Origin: Xanthomonas boreopolis
GTDB lineage: Bacteria; Pseudomonadota; Gammaproteobacteria; Xanthomonadales; Xanthomonadaceae
Direction: 5' to 3'
Assembly: GCA_014654535.1 (NCBI GenBank)
Contig: BNBA01000026.1
Coordinates: 1-64,000, forward strand
DNA: 64,000 nt
A program made the translations under genes and the position numbers. The notes under the pieces are model-generated. The model was not told the DNA's origin and made no database searches. It was given only the letters and a program-made list of their open reading frames with translations. Below, piece by piece: positions 52,271-60,793 of the stretch (position 1 is its first letter; each line of letters opens with the position of its first letter).

Positions 52271-53713
52271 ATGCGACCGCTCCCGACCCTGCTGACCCTC
52301 TCGCTCGCCGCCGCGTTCGGCGGCTTCGCCGCCACCGGCATCCACGAGTGGCTGGACAACCGCGCCGAGGCCGCACCGGCCCCGGTCCCGACCGCGTTGT
52401 CGGTGCCGGCCACCGCGGCGCTGCCGGCCTCGGTCGCCGGGCAGCCGCTGCCGACGCTGGCGCCGATGCTGGAACGGGTGATGCCGGCGGTGGTCAGCAT
52501 CAACACCAAGCAGGTGGTGCGGGTGCGCAACCCGTTCTTTTCCGACCCGTTCTTCCGCCGGCTGTTCCCGGACATCCCGCAGGAGCGGATCAACGAGTCG
52601 CTCGGCTCGGGCGTGATCATCGACGCCAGGAACGGCTACGTGCTGACCAACCACCACGTGATCGACAACGCCGACGACGTGCAGGTCACGCTGGCCGACG
52701 GCCGCACGGTGAAGGCCGAGTTCCTCGGCTCCGACGCCGACACCGACATCGCCCTGATCAGGATCCCGGCCGACAAGCTCACCGAGATCAAGCTCGCCGA
52801 CAGCAACCAGCTGCGCGTGGGCGACTTCGTGGTCGCCATCGGCAACCCGTTCGGCTTCACCCAGACGGTGACCTCGGGCATCGTCTCGGCGGTCGGTCGC
52901 AGCGGCATCCGCGGGCTCGGCTACCAGAACTTCATCCAGACCGACGCCTCGATCAACCCGGGCAATTCCGGCGGCGCGCTGGTCGACCTGGAAGGCAGGC
53001 TGGTCGGCATCAACACCGCCAGCTTCAACCCGCAGGGCAGCATGGCCGGCAACATCGGCCTGGGCCTGGCGATCCCGTCCAACCTGGCCCGCAACGTGGT
53101 CGAGCAGTTGTTGAAGAACAACGGCGTGGTGATCCGCGGCACGCTCGGGCTGGAGGCGCAGAACCTGACCTCGCAGATGGCGCAGGGGCTGGGCCTGGAC
53201 AGCGTGCGCGGCGCGCTGGTCTCGCGCGTGCTCGCCGGCTCGGCGGCCGCGGCCGCGGGCGTGCAGCCGGGCGACGTGATCGTCGGCGCCAACGACCAGC
53301 GCGTGGACAGCGCCGAGGCGCTGCACAACTACGAGGGCCTGCAGCCCGTCGGCAGCACGGTGGTGCTGGACGTGCGCCGCGACGGCAAGCCGCTCAGGCT
53401 CAGCGCCAAGCTCAAGGAACTGCCGCGCTCGGTCAGCGGCGACGCGCTCGACCCGCGGCTGTCCGGCGCGACCTTCACCGACCTGCCCGAATCGCTGCGC
53501 CAGTCCGGCCTCAACGGCGTGCTGGTGAGCGAGGTCAAGCGCGGCAGCCGCGCCGCCGCCAACGGCCTGGCCAGCGGCGACGTGATCGTGGCCGCCACCG
53601 CCGGCGAGTTCGCCGACCTGGCGAGCTGGCGCGCCAATTTCCAGCGCAAGCCGCAACAGCTGGTGCTGCGGGTCGTGCGCGGGAACGTGCAGGTCGATGC
53701 CTTGATGCGCTGA
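52271..53713 (+). CDS. Periplasmic serine protease of the DegP/DegQ (HtrA) family
   Basis: 480 residues with an N-terminal signal/anchor helix (residues 5-20). The trypsin-like domain holds the catalytic triad H129 (T-N-H-H-V-I-D), D159 (D-A-D-T-D-I-A-L) and S233 (G-N-S-G-G-A). Two PDZ domains follow, about 275-365 (V-Q-P-G-D-V-I-V-G-A) and 385-475 (L-A-S-G-D-V-I-V-A-A). Function: quality-control protease/chaperone for misfolded envelope proteins. The length is typical of DegP/DegQ. It is divergent from nrdJa. Whether it is DegP, DegQ or MucD-like cannot be decided from these features. Confidence 0.95.
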   Translation: MRPLPTLLTLSLAAAFGGFAATGIHEWLDNRAEAAPAPVPTALSVPATAALPASVAGQPLPTLAPMLERVMPAVVSINTKQVVRVRNPFFSDPFFRRLFPDIPQERINESLGSGVIIDARNGYVLTNHHVIDNADDVQVTLADGRTVKAEFLGSDADTDIALIRIPADKLTEIKLADSNQLRVGDFVVAIGNPFGFTQTVTSGIVSAVGRSGIRGLGYQNFIQTDASINPGNSGGALVDLEGRLVGINTASFNPQGSMAGNIGLGLAIPSNLARNVVEQLLKNNGVVIRGTLGLEAQNLTSQMAQGLGLDSVRGALVSRVLAGSAAAAAGVQPGDVIVGANDQRVDSAEALHNYEGLQPVGSTVVLDVRRDGKPLRLSAKLKELPRSVSGDALDPRLSGATFTDLPESLRQSGLNGVLVSEVKRGSRAAANGLASGDVIVAATAGEFADLASWRANFQRKPQQLVLRVVRGNVQVDALMR

Positions 53714-53815
53714 GCGCCGGCGCCCGCCAGCCGTAACGTCGCCTGCACCTGCGCGATGTTATTGCTAGGCTTCATCGGCCGCGTCGGCGGCCGCCACGAC
53801 GACAAGGAGATCCGC

Positions 53816-54178
53816 ATGAGCCCCACCAACACCGAGCAGCTGAAGGACAACCTGAGCGAAGCCGGCTCCCACCTGAAGTCCGCCGCCAGCGCCGCCGGCG
53901 AGGCGGTCAAGGGTGCCGCCGCCGCGGCGGGCGACGAGCTCAAGCTCGGCAAGGCCAACATCAAGGCCGAACTTTCCGACAGCGCGCTGGCCGGCCTGAA
54001 CGCCGCCGAATTCGGCGGTGCCGCCGCCAAGGAGCAGGTCGATGCCTTGATGGACAAGGGCAAGGACCTGATCGACAGCGCCGCCGAGCTGATCCGCGAG
54101 CGCCCGCTGGCCTCGTTCGGCGTCGCCTTCGCCGCCGGCTGGATCATCGCCAAGCTCGCACGCAGCGGCGACAAGTAA
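53816..54178 (+). CDS. ElaB/YqjD-like (DUF883) stress membrane protein
   Basis: 120 residues with AAGGAGA five bases before the ATG. It is an amphipathic, Ala/Lys-rich helical protein ending R-P-L-A-S-F-G-V-A-F-A-A-G-W-I-I-A-K-L, the membrane-anchored tail diagnostic of DUF883 (ElaB/YqjD/YgaM), which associate with ribosomes in stationary phase in E. coli. It is the first gene of a run with YqjE- and YqjK-like genes (10-bp spacing, then ATGA overlap). The frame extends 20 codons upstream without a site. Confidence 0.85.
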   Translation: MSPTNTEQLKDNLSEAGSHLKSAASAAGEAVKGAAAAAGDELKLGKANIKAELSDSALAGLNAAEFGGAAAKEQVDALMDKGKDLIDSAAELIRERPLASFGVAFAAGWIIAKLARSGDK

Positions 54179-54187
54179 GCCGGGTCC

Positions 54188-54646
54188 GTGGCCGATACGG
54201 ACAAGGACAGCGGCCAGGCCGAAGCCCCGCGCACGCCTTCGCTCGAAGAGGCGATCGGCGAGTTCGGCAAGGCCGGCCGCGAAGGCCTCGATGCCGGGCT
54301 GGACGCGCTGCGGGCGTTGCGGCGGCTGTTCGCCGCCGACCTCGCGCTGGCGCGCGCCGCGCTCGCGCACGCGCTGGTGTGGCTCACCGTGGCGGTGGCG
54401 TTCGGCGCCTCGGCCTGGCTGCTGATCGTGGCGGCCGGCATCGCGCTGCTGCACTACTTCGGGCTGACATGGCTGGCCGCGACCTCGCTGATGGCGCTGC
54501 TGAGCCTGGCCGTGACCGCGCTGGGTGCCTGGCAGGCGATGCGCTACTTCGAGATGAGCAAGCTCGACGCCACCCGGCGCCAGCTCGCCCGCCTCGGCAT
54601 CGGCGGCGACGACGAAGACGTGCCCGCGCCGAAGGAGGACCCATGA
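54188..54646 (+). CDS. YqjE-like phage-holin-type membrane protein
   Basis: 152 residues, with GTG as start codon. A short helical N-terminal part (G-E-F-G-K-A-G-R-E-G) leads to two hydrophobic helices (W-L-T-V-A-V-A-F-G-A-S-A-W-L-L-I-V-A and W-L-A-A-T-S-L-M-A-L-L-S-L-A-V-T-A-L), typical of the DUF1469/Phage_holin_3_6 family. It follows the ElaB-like gene by 9 bp, and its TGA overlaps the next ATG. The gene order ElaB/YqjD-YqjE-YqjK is conserved in E. coli. Function is not known; it is not evidence for a phage. Confidence 0.85.
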   Translation: MADTDKDSGQAEAPRTPSLEEAIGEFGKAGREGLDAGLDALRALRRLFAADLALARAALAHALVWLTVAVAFGASAWLLIVAAGIALLHYFGLTWLAATSLMALLSLAVTALGAWQAMRYFEMSKLDATRRQLARLGIGGDDEDVPAPKEDP

Positions 54647-55110
54647 AACTCGAACAGCTGCAGCACCGCATCGCCCGCGCCGAGGCGGTGCTGGAAGGGC
54701 GCGAGCACCAGCTCGTGCAGCAATGGGGCACGCTGCGCCAGCTGTGGCGCGCGGCGTGGACGCCGGGCCGGATCGTGCTGGCCGGGCTGGGCCTCGGCTT
54801 CGCCGCCGGCATCAGCGAGCCGAGGACGGCGTTGAACAGCCTGGCCGGCAAGGTCGGGGCGGTGCCCAAGCTGCTGCAGACGATCAGCGCGATATCGGCG
54901 CTGTTCACCGCCACCCAGGCCCAGGAAGCCTCGCAACAGGCCGAGCGCGCCGCCGGGAAGGCGGAGGACGTGGCCCGCGAGGGCGCCACGGGCACCGCCG
55001 CGCCGCCGGCGGAACCGGTCCGCACGGCGGCTCCTCGCGGCACCGCGTCCCCCGCCAGTCCGGCGCCGCCGCATCCGGCGGAGGCCGCCACCGAGGTTTC
55101 CGAACGCTGA
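54643..55110 (+). CDS. YqjK-like small protein
   Basis: 155 residues. The start overlaps the previous stop (ATGA) and has GAAGGAGG upstream. The N-terminal helix (L-E-Q-L-Q-H-R-I-A-R-A-E-A-V-L) precedes an R/W-rich segment and a weakly hydrophobic stretch (G-R-I-V-L-A-G-L-G-L-G-F-A-A-G). The last 60 residues are Ala/Pro/Glu-rich low complexity. It resembles YqjK by position and N-terminal pattern rather than strong similarity. It is the third gene of the ElaB-YqjE-YqjK-like operon. Confidence 0.75.
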   Translation: MKLEQLQHRIARAEAVLEGREHQLVQQWGTLRQLWRAAWTPGRIVLAGLGLGFAAGISEPRTALNSLAGKVGAVPKLLQTISAISALFTATQAQEASQQAERAAGKAEDVAREGATGTAAPPAEPVRTAAPRGTASPASPAPPHPAEAATEVSER

Positions 55111-55346
55111 GGCGTGGCCGGGACGCTTCCTGCTCTCGATACCGGGACGAATGGGGCGCCCTCCCGGACCGGGATCGCCCTTCCCGCTTTCCGGACGGTC
55201 GTTCCCGCGAAAGCGAAAATGGCGGTAAACGCCGGGCGGCAAGGGACGACGATCCAGCCCTTCCGGAGCCGTCCACCCTACTCGCCACCGCACAGTGGGC
55301 CGATAATGGCGCTCCGCCGGCGCAGCCCGGGCCCGCCAATGTCCGC
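55111..55346. other. Intergenic, no gene recognised
   Basis: GC-rich spacer before the AI-2E transporter gene. A degenerate TTCCCGCGAAAGCG unit of the palindromic repeats is the only feature seen. Confidence 0.5.
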
Positions 55347-56447
55347 ATGAGCCTTCCCGCAGAATCGCCGGCCCCGTCCGCCGGCGCCCCCTTGCCTCCT
55401 GCCCCGCGCCCGCGCGCGCCCACCTCGCTGGTGGTGCTGGCGACGCTCGCGGTCGGCTACACGCTGTGGGCGGCGCAGACGGTGGTCCTGCCGGTCATGC
55501 TGGCCGTGTTCTTCGCGTTGGTCGGCAACCCGATCATCCGCCTGCTGCGCAAGCTGCACCTGCCGCGCTTCATCGCCGCGCTGCTGGTGCTGCTGCTGGG
55601 CCTGTCGGCGACCGTGGCGCTGGCGATGCAGCTGGCCGGCCCGGCCAGCGAGTGGTTCCAGCAGGCGCCGTCGCAGATGCGGCAGATCTCGCGCGAGCTG
55701 CGCAACCTGACCAAGCCGGTGCAGCAGGCCAACCAGGCCGCCGAGAGCTTCGCGCGCGCCGCGGGCGGCGAGAGCGGGCGGCAGGTGCAGATCGTGCGCA
55801 CCCAGCTGGACGATCCCTACAGGGCGCTGGTGCGCACGCCCAAGCTGGCCGCGTCGGTGCTGGCGGTGGTGCTGCTGACCTTCTTCTTCATGGTCTACGG
55901 GGAGAACCTGCAGCGCAATGCGATCGCGTTGCTGCCCAGCCAGCAGAAACAGCGCTTCACCGCGGAGATATTGCGCGACATCGAGCGCGAGGTCTCGCGC
56001 TACGTGCTGACGATCAGCCTGATCAACACGACGGTCGGCCTGGTCTTCGCCGGCATTCTCTACGCGCTGCTGTCGATCCCCCTGCAGGAAGCGCTGCTGT
56101 GGGGCACGGTGGTGGCGCTGTTGAACTTCGCGCCCTACGTCGGCCCGCTGATCGGCGTGATGCTGATGCTGCTGATGGGCTTCGTGAACTTCCACGCGCC
56201 CCTGCAATCGCTGCTGCCGGCCCTGATCTACCTGCTGCTGCACACCGTCGAGGGCCAGGTGGTCACCCCGATCGTGCTCGGCCGGCGCATGGCGATCTCG
56301 CCGCTGATGCTGATCCTCGGCCTGATGCTGTTCGGCTGGCTGTGGGGAATGATCGGACTGCTGCTGGCGGTGCCGTTGCTGGTCTGCATCAAGATGGTGC
56401 TCAACCGGCTGGAGGGCATGCAGCGCTGGGCGCGGTTGCTGGAGTAG
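55347..56447 (+). CDS. AI-2E family transporter (PerM/TqsA-like)
   Basis: 366 residues with about seven to eight membrane helices. The conserved G-L-V-F-A-G-I-L-Y-A-L-L, A-L-L-W-G-T-V-V-A-L-L-N-F-A-P-Y-V-G-P-L-I-G and P-L-M-L-I-L-G-L-M-L-F-G-W-L-W-G-M-I-G-L-L-L-A-V-P segments are typical of the AI-2E transporter family, which exports autoinducer-2 (TqsA) or mediates other ion/solute transport. The substrate is not resolvable. The N-terminus is Pro/Ala-rich. A longer open frame upstream is shadow sequence of the YqjK-like region. GC-rich repeats follow directly after the stop. Confidence 0.92.
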   Translation: MSLPAESPAPSAGAPLPPAPRPRAPTSLVVLATLAVGYTLWAAQTVVLPVMLAVFFALVGNPIIRLLRKLHLPRFIAALLVLLLGLSATVALAMQLAGPASEWFQQAPSQMRQISRELRNLTKPVQQANQAAESFARAAGGESGRQVQIVRTQLDDPYRALVRTPKLAASVLAVVLLTFFFMVYGENLQRNAIALLPSQQKQRFTAEILRDIEREVSRYVLTISLINTTVGLVFAGILYALLSIPLQEALLWGTVVALLNFAPYVGPLIGVMLMLLMGFVNFHAPLQSLLPALIYLLLHTVEGQVVTPIVLGRRMAISPLMLILGLMLFGWLWGMIGLLLAVPLLVCIKMVLNRLEGMQRWARLLE

Positions 56448-56449
56448 CG

Positions 56450-56512
56450 GGGATTCGGGATTCGGGATTCGGGATTCGGGATTCGGGATTCGGGATTCGG
56501 GATTCGGGATTC
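56450..56512. repeat. Nine tandem GGGATTC heptamers
   Basis: Exactly nine GGGATTC units (63 bp) start just after the transporter stop codon and end at GGGAAAAG. Similar GGGATTC runs are widespread in Xanthomonadaceae intergenic DNA. Copy number is expected to vary between strains. Confidence 0.97.
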
Positions 56513-56582
56513 GGGAAAAGCGTCTTTGCCTGGGTTCGCCCTGTCGAGCGACGCGATGCTTTCTTGCGGTTTTTCGCTGTCC

Positions 56583-56755
56583 GTGGGAGGGACTTCAGTG
56601 CCGACCGAGGGCCGGCGAAGCCTTGTCGGGACTGAAGTCCCTCCCACAAACAACACTCGATCCGGAGCAGGCTGGTCGCTTTCCGAGCCCCAGCCCCCAC
56701 CAGAGTCCCGGCTTCTCCGGCCAAGCCTGTCGGGACTGAAGTCCCTCCCACGAAA
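56583..56755. repeat. REP-type elements (GTGGGAGGGACTTCAG family)
   Basis: GTGGGAGGGACTTCAGTGCCGAC (56583) is answered by TTGTCGGGACTGAAGTCCCTCCCAC (to about 56646), and GTCGGGACTGAAGTCCCTCCCAC recurs to about 56750. The GTGG foot and imperfect palindrome are those of RAYT-linked REP elements, and the sequence is related to the GTGGGAGGGGTTTCAACCCC end at 14161. The rest of 56513-56847 has no gene. Confidence 0.85.
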
Positions 56756-56847
56756 ACATCCGACCCGAGCGGGGCCGTCGCTTTTCGAGCCCCGGCCCTT
56801 GGCCCCGGGTCCCGGCTTCCCCCGCCCTACTGCCGTAAAATCCCCGG

Positions 56848-57579
56848 ATGACTTTCCCGATCCGCGCCATCACCCTCGACCTCGACGACACGCTGTGGCC
56901 CTTCGCGCCGATCGGCGCCCGCATCGACCAGGTGCTGCACGACTGGCTGAGCATCCATAGCCCGGTCACCGCGCAGCGCTTCCCGGTGCAGGCGATGCGC
57001 CAGCTGCGCGAACGCAGCTTCGCCGAGAACCCGCATCTCCACCACGACCTCAGCGCGTTGCGCCGGCTGACGATCCGCCAGGCACTCGAGGAGAGCGGCG
57101 GCGACCTCGCCTTGATCGAGCCGGCCTTCGAGGTGTTCTACGCCGCCCGCAACCAGGTCGAGTGCTACCCGGATGCGCTCGACGCGCTGGCGCGCATCGC
57201 CGCGCGCGTGCCGGTGGCGGCGCTCAGCAACGGCAACGCCGACCTGGAACGCATCGGGCTGATGCACCACTTCGCGTTCTCGCTCGGCTCGCGCGAGCAC
57301 GGCGCCGCCAAGCCGGCGGCGAGCATCTTCCATGCCGCCTGCGAACGGCTGGGCGTCGCGCCCGCGCAGGTGCTGCACGTCGGCGACCACGTCGAGATGG
57401 ACGTGCTCGGCGCGATCAACGCCGGATTGCGCAGCTGCTGGATCAACCGGGAGAACCGCGCGTGGGAACACGCCACGCTCGCCCCCGACCTGCATTTCGA
57501 TACCTTGACCGGGCTGGCCGACTGGCTGGACGCCCATCCGGACTTCGCCGAGCCCGGTGGCGGGCGCCGCTGCGCCTGA
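56848..57579 (+). CDS. HAD-family phosphatase (YigB-like)
   Basis: 243 residues. HAD motifs: I D-L-D-D-T-L-W (residues 10-16), II L-S-N-G-N-A near 130, III K-P-A-A-S-I-F and IV H-V-G-D-H-V-E-M-D-V. The C1-type cap lies between motifs I and II. The D-D-T-L-W motif I and the R-x-W/N-R-E-N-R-A-W tail fit the YigB/HAD-IA group. In E. coli, YigB dephosphorylates the riboflavin intermediate 5-amino-6-(5-phosphoribitylamino)uracil. The substrate here is inferred only. 60 bp upstream of the aminopeptidase gene, same strand. Confidence 0.9.
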   Translation: MTFPIRAITLDLDDTLWPFAPIGARIDQVLHDWLSIHSPVTAQRFPVQAMRQLRERSFAENPHLHHDLSALRRLTIRQALEESGGDLALIEPAFEVFYAARNQVECYPDALDALARIAARVPVAALSNGNADLERIGLMHHFAFSLGSREHGAAKPAASIFHAACERLGVAPAQVLHVGDHVEMDVLGAINAGLRSCWINRENRAWEHATLAPDLHFDTLTGLADWLDAHPDFAEPGGGRRCA

Positions 57580-57639
57580 GCGCCCGCCCTTCCCATCCAC
57601 CGCCGCGCCATGCCGAGCGCCTCCCCACAGGAACCCACC

Positions 57640-59010
57640 ATGTCGTTACCGCAAGGCTTCACCTCCGATACCTCCCGCGCGCTGCCGCTGCACGTCGTCG
57701 ACCGCGAAGGCCTGGCGGACTGGTGCGCGCGGCAGCCGGCCGGCGTGGCCGCCTGGGTGCAGGCGCAGCACTTCGCCGCCGCCCCCGGCTCGGTACTGCT
57801 GCTGCCGGGCGAGCACGGCCTGGCCGGCGCATTGCTCGGGGTGGGCGATCGCGGCGACGCCTACGCCTATGCGCATGGCCCGTTCGCGCTGCCGGCCGAC
57901 ACGCACTGGCAGCCGGCCACGGCGTTGGACGACGCGACACGGCGCGCGCTCGAACTCGGCTGGGGCCTGGGCAGCTACCGTTTCGCCCGCTATCGCAAGC
58001 CGGTGCGCACGCCGGCGCTGCTGGCGGCCACGCCCGATGCGGAGACCGCCGCGCTGATCGAGGCCTGCCTGCGCGTGCGCGACTGGGTCAACACGCCGAC
58101 CGAGGACATGGGGCCCGAGCAACTCGAGGCCGCCGCGCGCGCGCTGGCCGAGGAGCACGGCGCCCGCATCGGGGTGGTCGCCGGCGACGCCCTGCTGGCG
58201 AACAACTTCCCGACCATCCACGCGGTGGGCCGCGCCTCGCACCGCGCGCCGCGCCTGATCGAGCTGCACTGGGGCGATGCGGCGCACCCGCACCTCGTGC
58301 TGGTCGGCAAGGGCGTGTGCTTCGATACCGGCGGGCTGGACCTCAAGCCGGCCGACGGCATGCGCAACATGAAGAAGGACATGGGCGGCGCCGCGCACGC
58401 GCTGGCGCTGGCCGGGCTGGTGATGGCGCGCAAGCTGCCGGTGCGGCTGACGCTGCTGGTGCCGGCGGTGGAGAATGCGGTCGGGCCGGACGCCTTCCGC
58501 CCCGGCGAGGTGGTGGTCACCCGCGCCGGCGTCAGCGTCGAGATCGACAACACCGACGCCGAGGGCCGCTTGATCCTGTGCGACGCACTGGCCTACGCGA
58601 GCGAGGCCAAGCCCTCGCTGATCCTCGATTTCGCCACGCTCACCGGCGCGGCGCGTATTGCGCTCGGCCCTGACCTGCCGGCGCTGTTCGCCAACGACGA
58701 CGCGCTGGCCAACGACTGGCTGGCCGCCGGCGAGCGTACCCGCGATCCGGTCTGGCGCATGCCGCTGTGGCGCCCGTACCTGCGCTACCTCAACAGCCAC
58801 GTCGCCGACATGGCCAACGCCGGCTCGCGCATGGCCGGCGCGGTCACCGCCGCGCTGTACCTGGAGCGTTTCGTCGCCACCGGCCTGAAGTGGGCGCACC
58901 TGGACGTGTACGCCTGGAACGACAGCGACCGCCCGGGCCGGCCGGCCGGCGGCGAGGCGCTGGCGTTGCGTTCGGCGTGGGAGATGCTCAAATCGCGGTT
59001 CGGCACGTAA
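57640..59010 (+). CDS. Leucyl aminopeptidase family (M17) protein
   Basis: 456 residues. The C-terminal catalytic domain has V-G-K-G-V-C-F-D-T-G-G-L-D-L-K-P, M-K-K-D-M-G-G-A-A, P-A-V-E-N-A-V-G and the family signature N-T-D-A-E-G-R-L. These are the two-zinc/bicarbonate site of M17 aminopeptidases. It cleaves N-terminal residues from peptides in the cytoplasm. The N-terminal domain is short, as in the Xanthomonas-type PepA2/PepB variants. AGGA lies seven bases upstream of the chosen ATG; an ATG ten codons earlier lacks one. It follows the HAD gene by 60 bp. Confidence 0.93.
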   Translation: MSLPQGFTSDTSRALPLHVVDREGLADWCARQPAGVAAWVQAQHFAAAPGSVLLLPGEHGLAGALLGVGDRGDAYAYAHGPFALPADTHWQPATALDDATRRALELGWGLGSYRFARYRKPVRTPALLAATPDAETAALIEACLRVRDWVNTPTEDMGPEQLEAAARALAEEHGARIGVVAGDALLANNFPTIHAVGRASHRAPRLIELHWGDAAHPHLVLVGKGVCFDTGGLDLKPADGMRNMKKDMGGAAHALALAGLVMARKLPVRLTLLVPAVENAVGPDAFRPGEVVVTRAGVSVEIDNTDAEGRLILCDALAYASEAKPSLILDFATLTGAARIALGPDLPALFANDDALANDWLAAGERTRDPVWRMPLWRPYLRYLNSHVADMANAGSRMAGAVTAALYLERFVATGLKWAHLDVYAWNDSDRPGRPAGGEALALRSAWEMLKSRFGT

Positions 59011-59120
59011 CGCAGTGCGCGCCGCTGGCGCGGGGAGGCCGGAATCGGCGCTTTCCCCCGTTTGCGAGGAAGGTGCTCATCCAGGCCTGTTTTCATGATG
59101 GTTTGCCTTGGCTGCCGCAC

Positions 59121-59516
59121 GGCGACGCGTTCGTTCGCAATGCGGCCGAGGGTTTCTTGCGGCGCCCCTCATCCGGCGCTGCGCGCCACCTTCTCCCGCA
59201 AGCGGGAGAAGGGAAAGCAGGGGCGCCATCGTCATGCCCCCCAGGAAAGTTCGGAAACCTCCCATCTCCCATTTGCGGGAGAAGGTGCCCGAAGGACAGA
59301 TGAGGGTGCTTTAAAGCGGCGACGCGTTCATCCGCAATGCGGCCGTGGGTTTATTACGGCGCCCCTCATCCGGCGCTGCGCGCCACCTTCTCCCGCAAGC
59401 GGGAGAAGGGAAAAGCAGGAGCACCATCGTCATGTCCCCCCAGGAAAGTTCGGAAACCTCCCTTCTCCCGCTTGCGGGAGAAGGTGCCCGAAGGGCGGAT
59501 GAGGGTGCTTTAAACA
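59121..59516. repeat. Two tandem ~197-bp repeats plus partial third copy
   Basis: GGCGACGCGTTCGTTCGCAA...GGGTGCTTTAAA is found at 59121 and, after 197 bp, at 59318. The first half of the unit starts again at 59603 with flanking sequence shared with 59085-59120. Each unit contains CCCTCATCCGGCGCTGCGCG, the palindrome CTTCTCCCGCAAGCGGGAGAAGGG and its reversed partner ending GATGAGGGTGC. No gene is seen in 59011-59828. Confidence 0.88.
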
Positions 59517-59828
59517 AGAAGCGGCCGTGAAAAAAATATCGCCATGCCCCATCAGAACTATTTGCAAGCCTGTTCCACGATGGCTTGTCTTGGCTGGCGC
59601 GTGGCGACGCGTTCGTCCGCAATGCGGCCATGGGTTTCTTGCGGCGCCCCGCTTGCGGGATGAAGACGTGCGGCTTGCGGGCCATTGGCTCGCGCACGTC
59701 TGAACGTCCGGCGCGCGGGGCGAGGTGCCCGGGAGCCTGCCCCCGCGAAAGCGGGGGCGGATGAGGGCGCTGCAGGCAAGCGTGCTGGAGGGTTCGGAAT
59801 CCCACCCGAGACCAGGCAAGTCCTGTCC

Positions 59829-60587
59829 TCAGCGCAGACCACGGCCGGTGGCGGCCCAGTAGATGCCGCCGTAGAGATGGTCGAGGTAGCGCGGGTCGTT
59901 GTAGGCCTCGGCCAGGTGGCCCAGCGCGGTGGCGAACACGCGGCCGCCCTCGAAGCGGTGGTACCAGGCCACCGGATGGTCCTTGCCCATGCCCTTGGCG
60001 ACCTGGCCCGGCCAGATCAGGGTCGGGTCGTAGCTGGATTCGTCCACCGTCATCAGCGTGACCAGGTCGTCGCTGTACGGCGGGTCGTACTCGTACCACT
60101 CGTCGGTCCAGACCCAACGCTGCGGCAGGCCGGCAGTGGCCGGGAAGTTGCGGTCGACGACGTCGACCATCGCGGTCTGCATGTAGGGGTGGGTCCGGAA
60201 CGAACGGCCGATCATCCGGTCGTACCAGTCCCATTCGCCGCGCTTGATCGCGAAGGCCTTGTGCACCGCGACGACGCCGCCGCCGTTGCGCACGTACTGC
60301 TGGAACCTGGCGCGCTGGGCGGGATTGAGGTCGGTGGCCGGCGTGTTGAGCAGCACGATCGCCGCGTACTGCGACAGGTCCTGGTCGAAGGCGGCGGTGT
60401 TCCAGGCCCACACCAGCTCGAAGTAGTGCTGCCGCGCCATCGCCTCGAAGCGCGGCTTGGCCACCGGGATGTAGTCGTGGTGGTACTGGTTCGGTATCGC
60501 CGCGACCAGCACCTTGAACTGCTGCGCCCAGGCGCCGCCGCAGGCCAGCAGCAGCGATCCCAGCAGCAACGCGCGCATCCACTTCAT
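59829..60587 (-). CDS. ThuA-domain exported protein
   Basis: 252 residues with a signal peptide (C-G-G-A-W-A-Q). The mature protein shows the ThuA fold (glutamine-amidotransferase-like): V-L-V-A-A-I-P-N-Q-Y-H-H-D-Y, I-V-L-L-N-T-P, G-G-G-V-V-A-V-H-K-A-F, D-W-Y-D-R-M-I-G and the terminal F-A-T-A-L-G-H. Family members participate in sugar/trehalose-type metabolism in Rhizobium; most secreted ones have no defined substrate. GGGGAG six bases upstream fixes the start. It is a single gene between repeat DNA and the two-component system. Confidence 0.9.
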   Translation of the reverse strand: MKWMRALLLGSLLLACGGAWAQQFKVLVAAIPNQYHHDYIPVAKPRFEAMARQHYFELVWAWNTAAFDQDLSQYAAIVLLNTPATDLNPAQRARFQQYVRNGGGVVAVHKAFAIKRGEWDWYDRMIGRSFRTHPYMQTAMVDVVDRNFPATAGLPQRWVWTDEWYEYDPPYSDDLVTLMTVDESSYDPTLIWPGQVAKGMGKDHPVAWYHRFEGGRVFATALGHLAEAYNDPRYLDHLYGGIYWAATGRGLR

Positions 60588-60793
60588 GTCGGCTCCCCTC
60601 GAAACGTTCCGGCGAGGATAGCCGCCGCCCTGTCCTCCGCGACGCGGGCCGCGGTAATTTCATAGACGTTTGCCAGGACGACATACCCGCGATCGCCCCA
60701 CGGCGCCTGGGCGCGCCGCACGATGGCTCGTTCGCCTTGGCCTGCTCCCGCCGGGGCCGCGCCGGCTCGCCAGCCGCGGCAGGACTTTCGCGC

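Noticed and set aside
54188-54646. Phage holin annotation suggesting a prophage
   Set aside because: The protein belongs to the chromosomal YqjE group and sits in an ElaB-YqjE-YqjK-like operon; no phage genes surround it.
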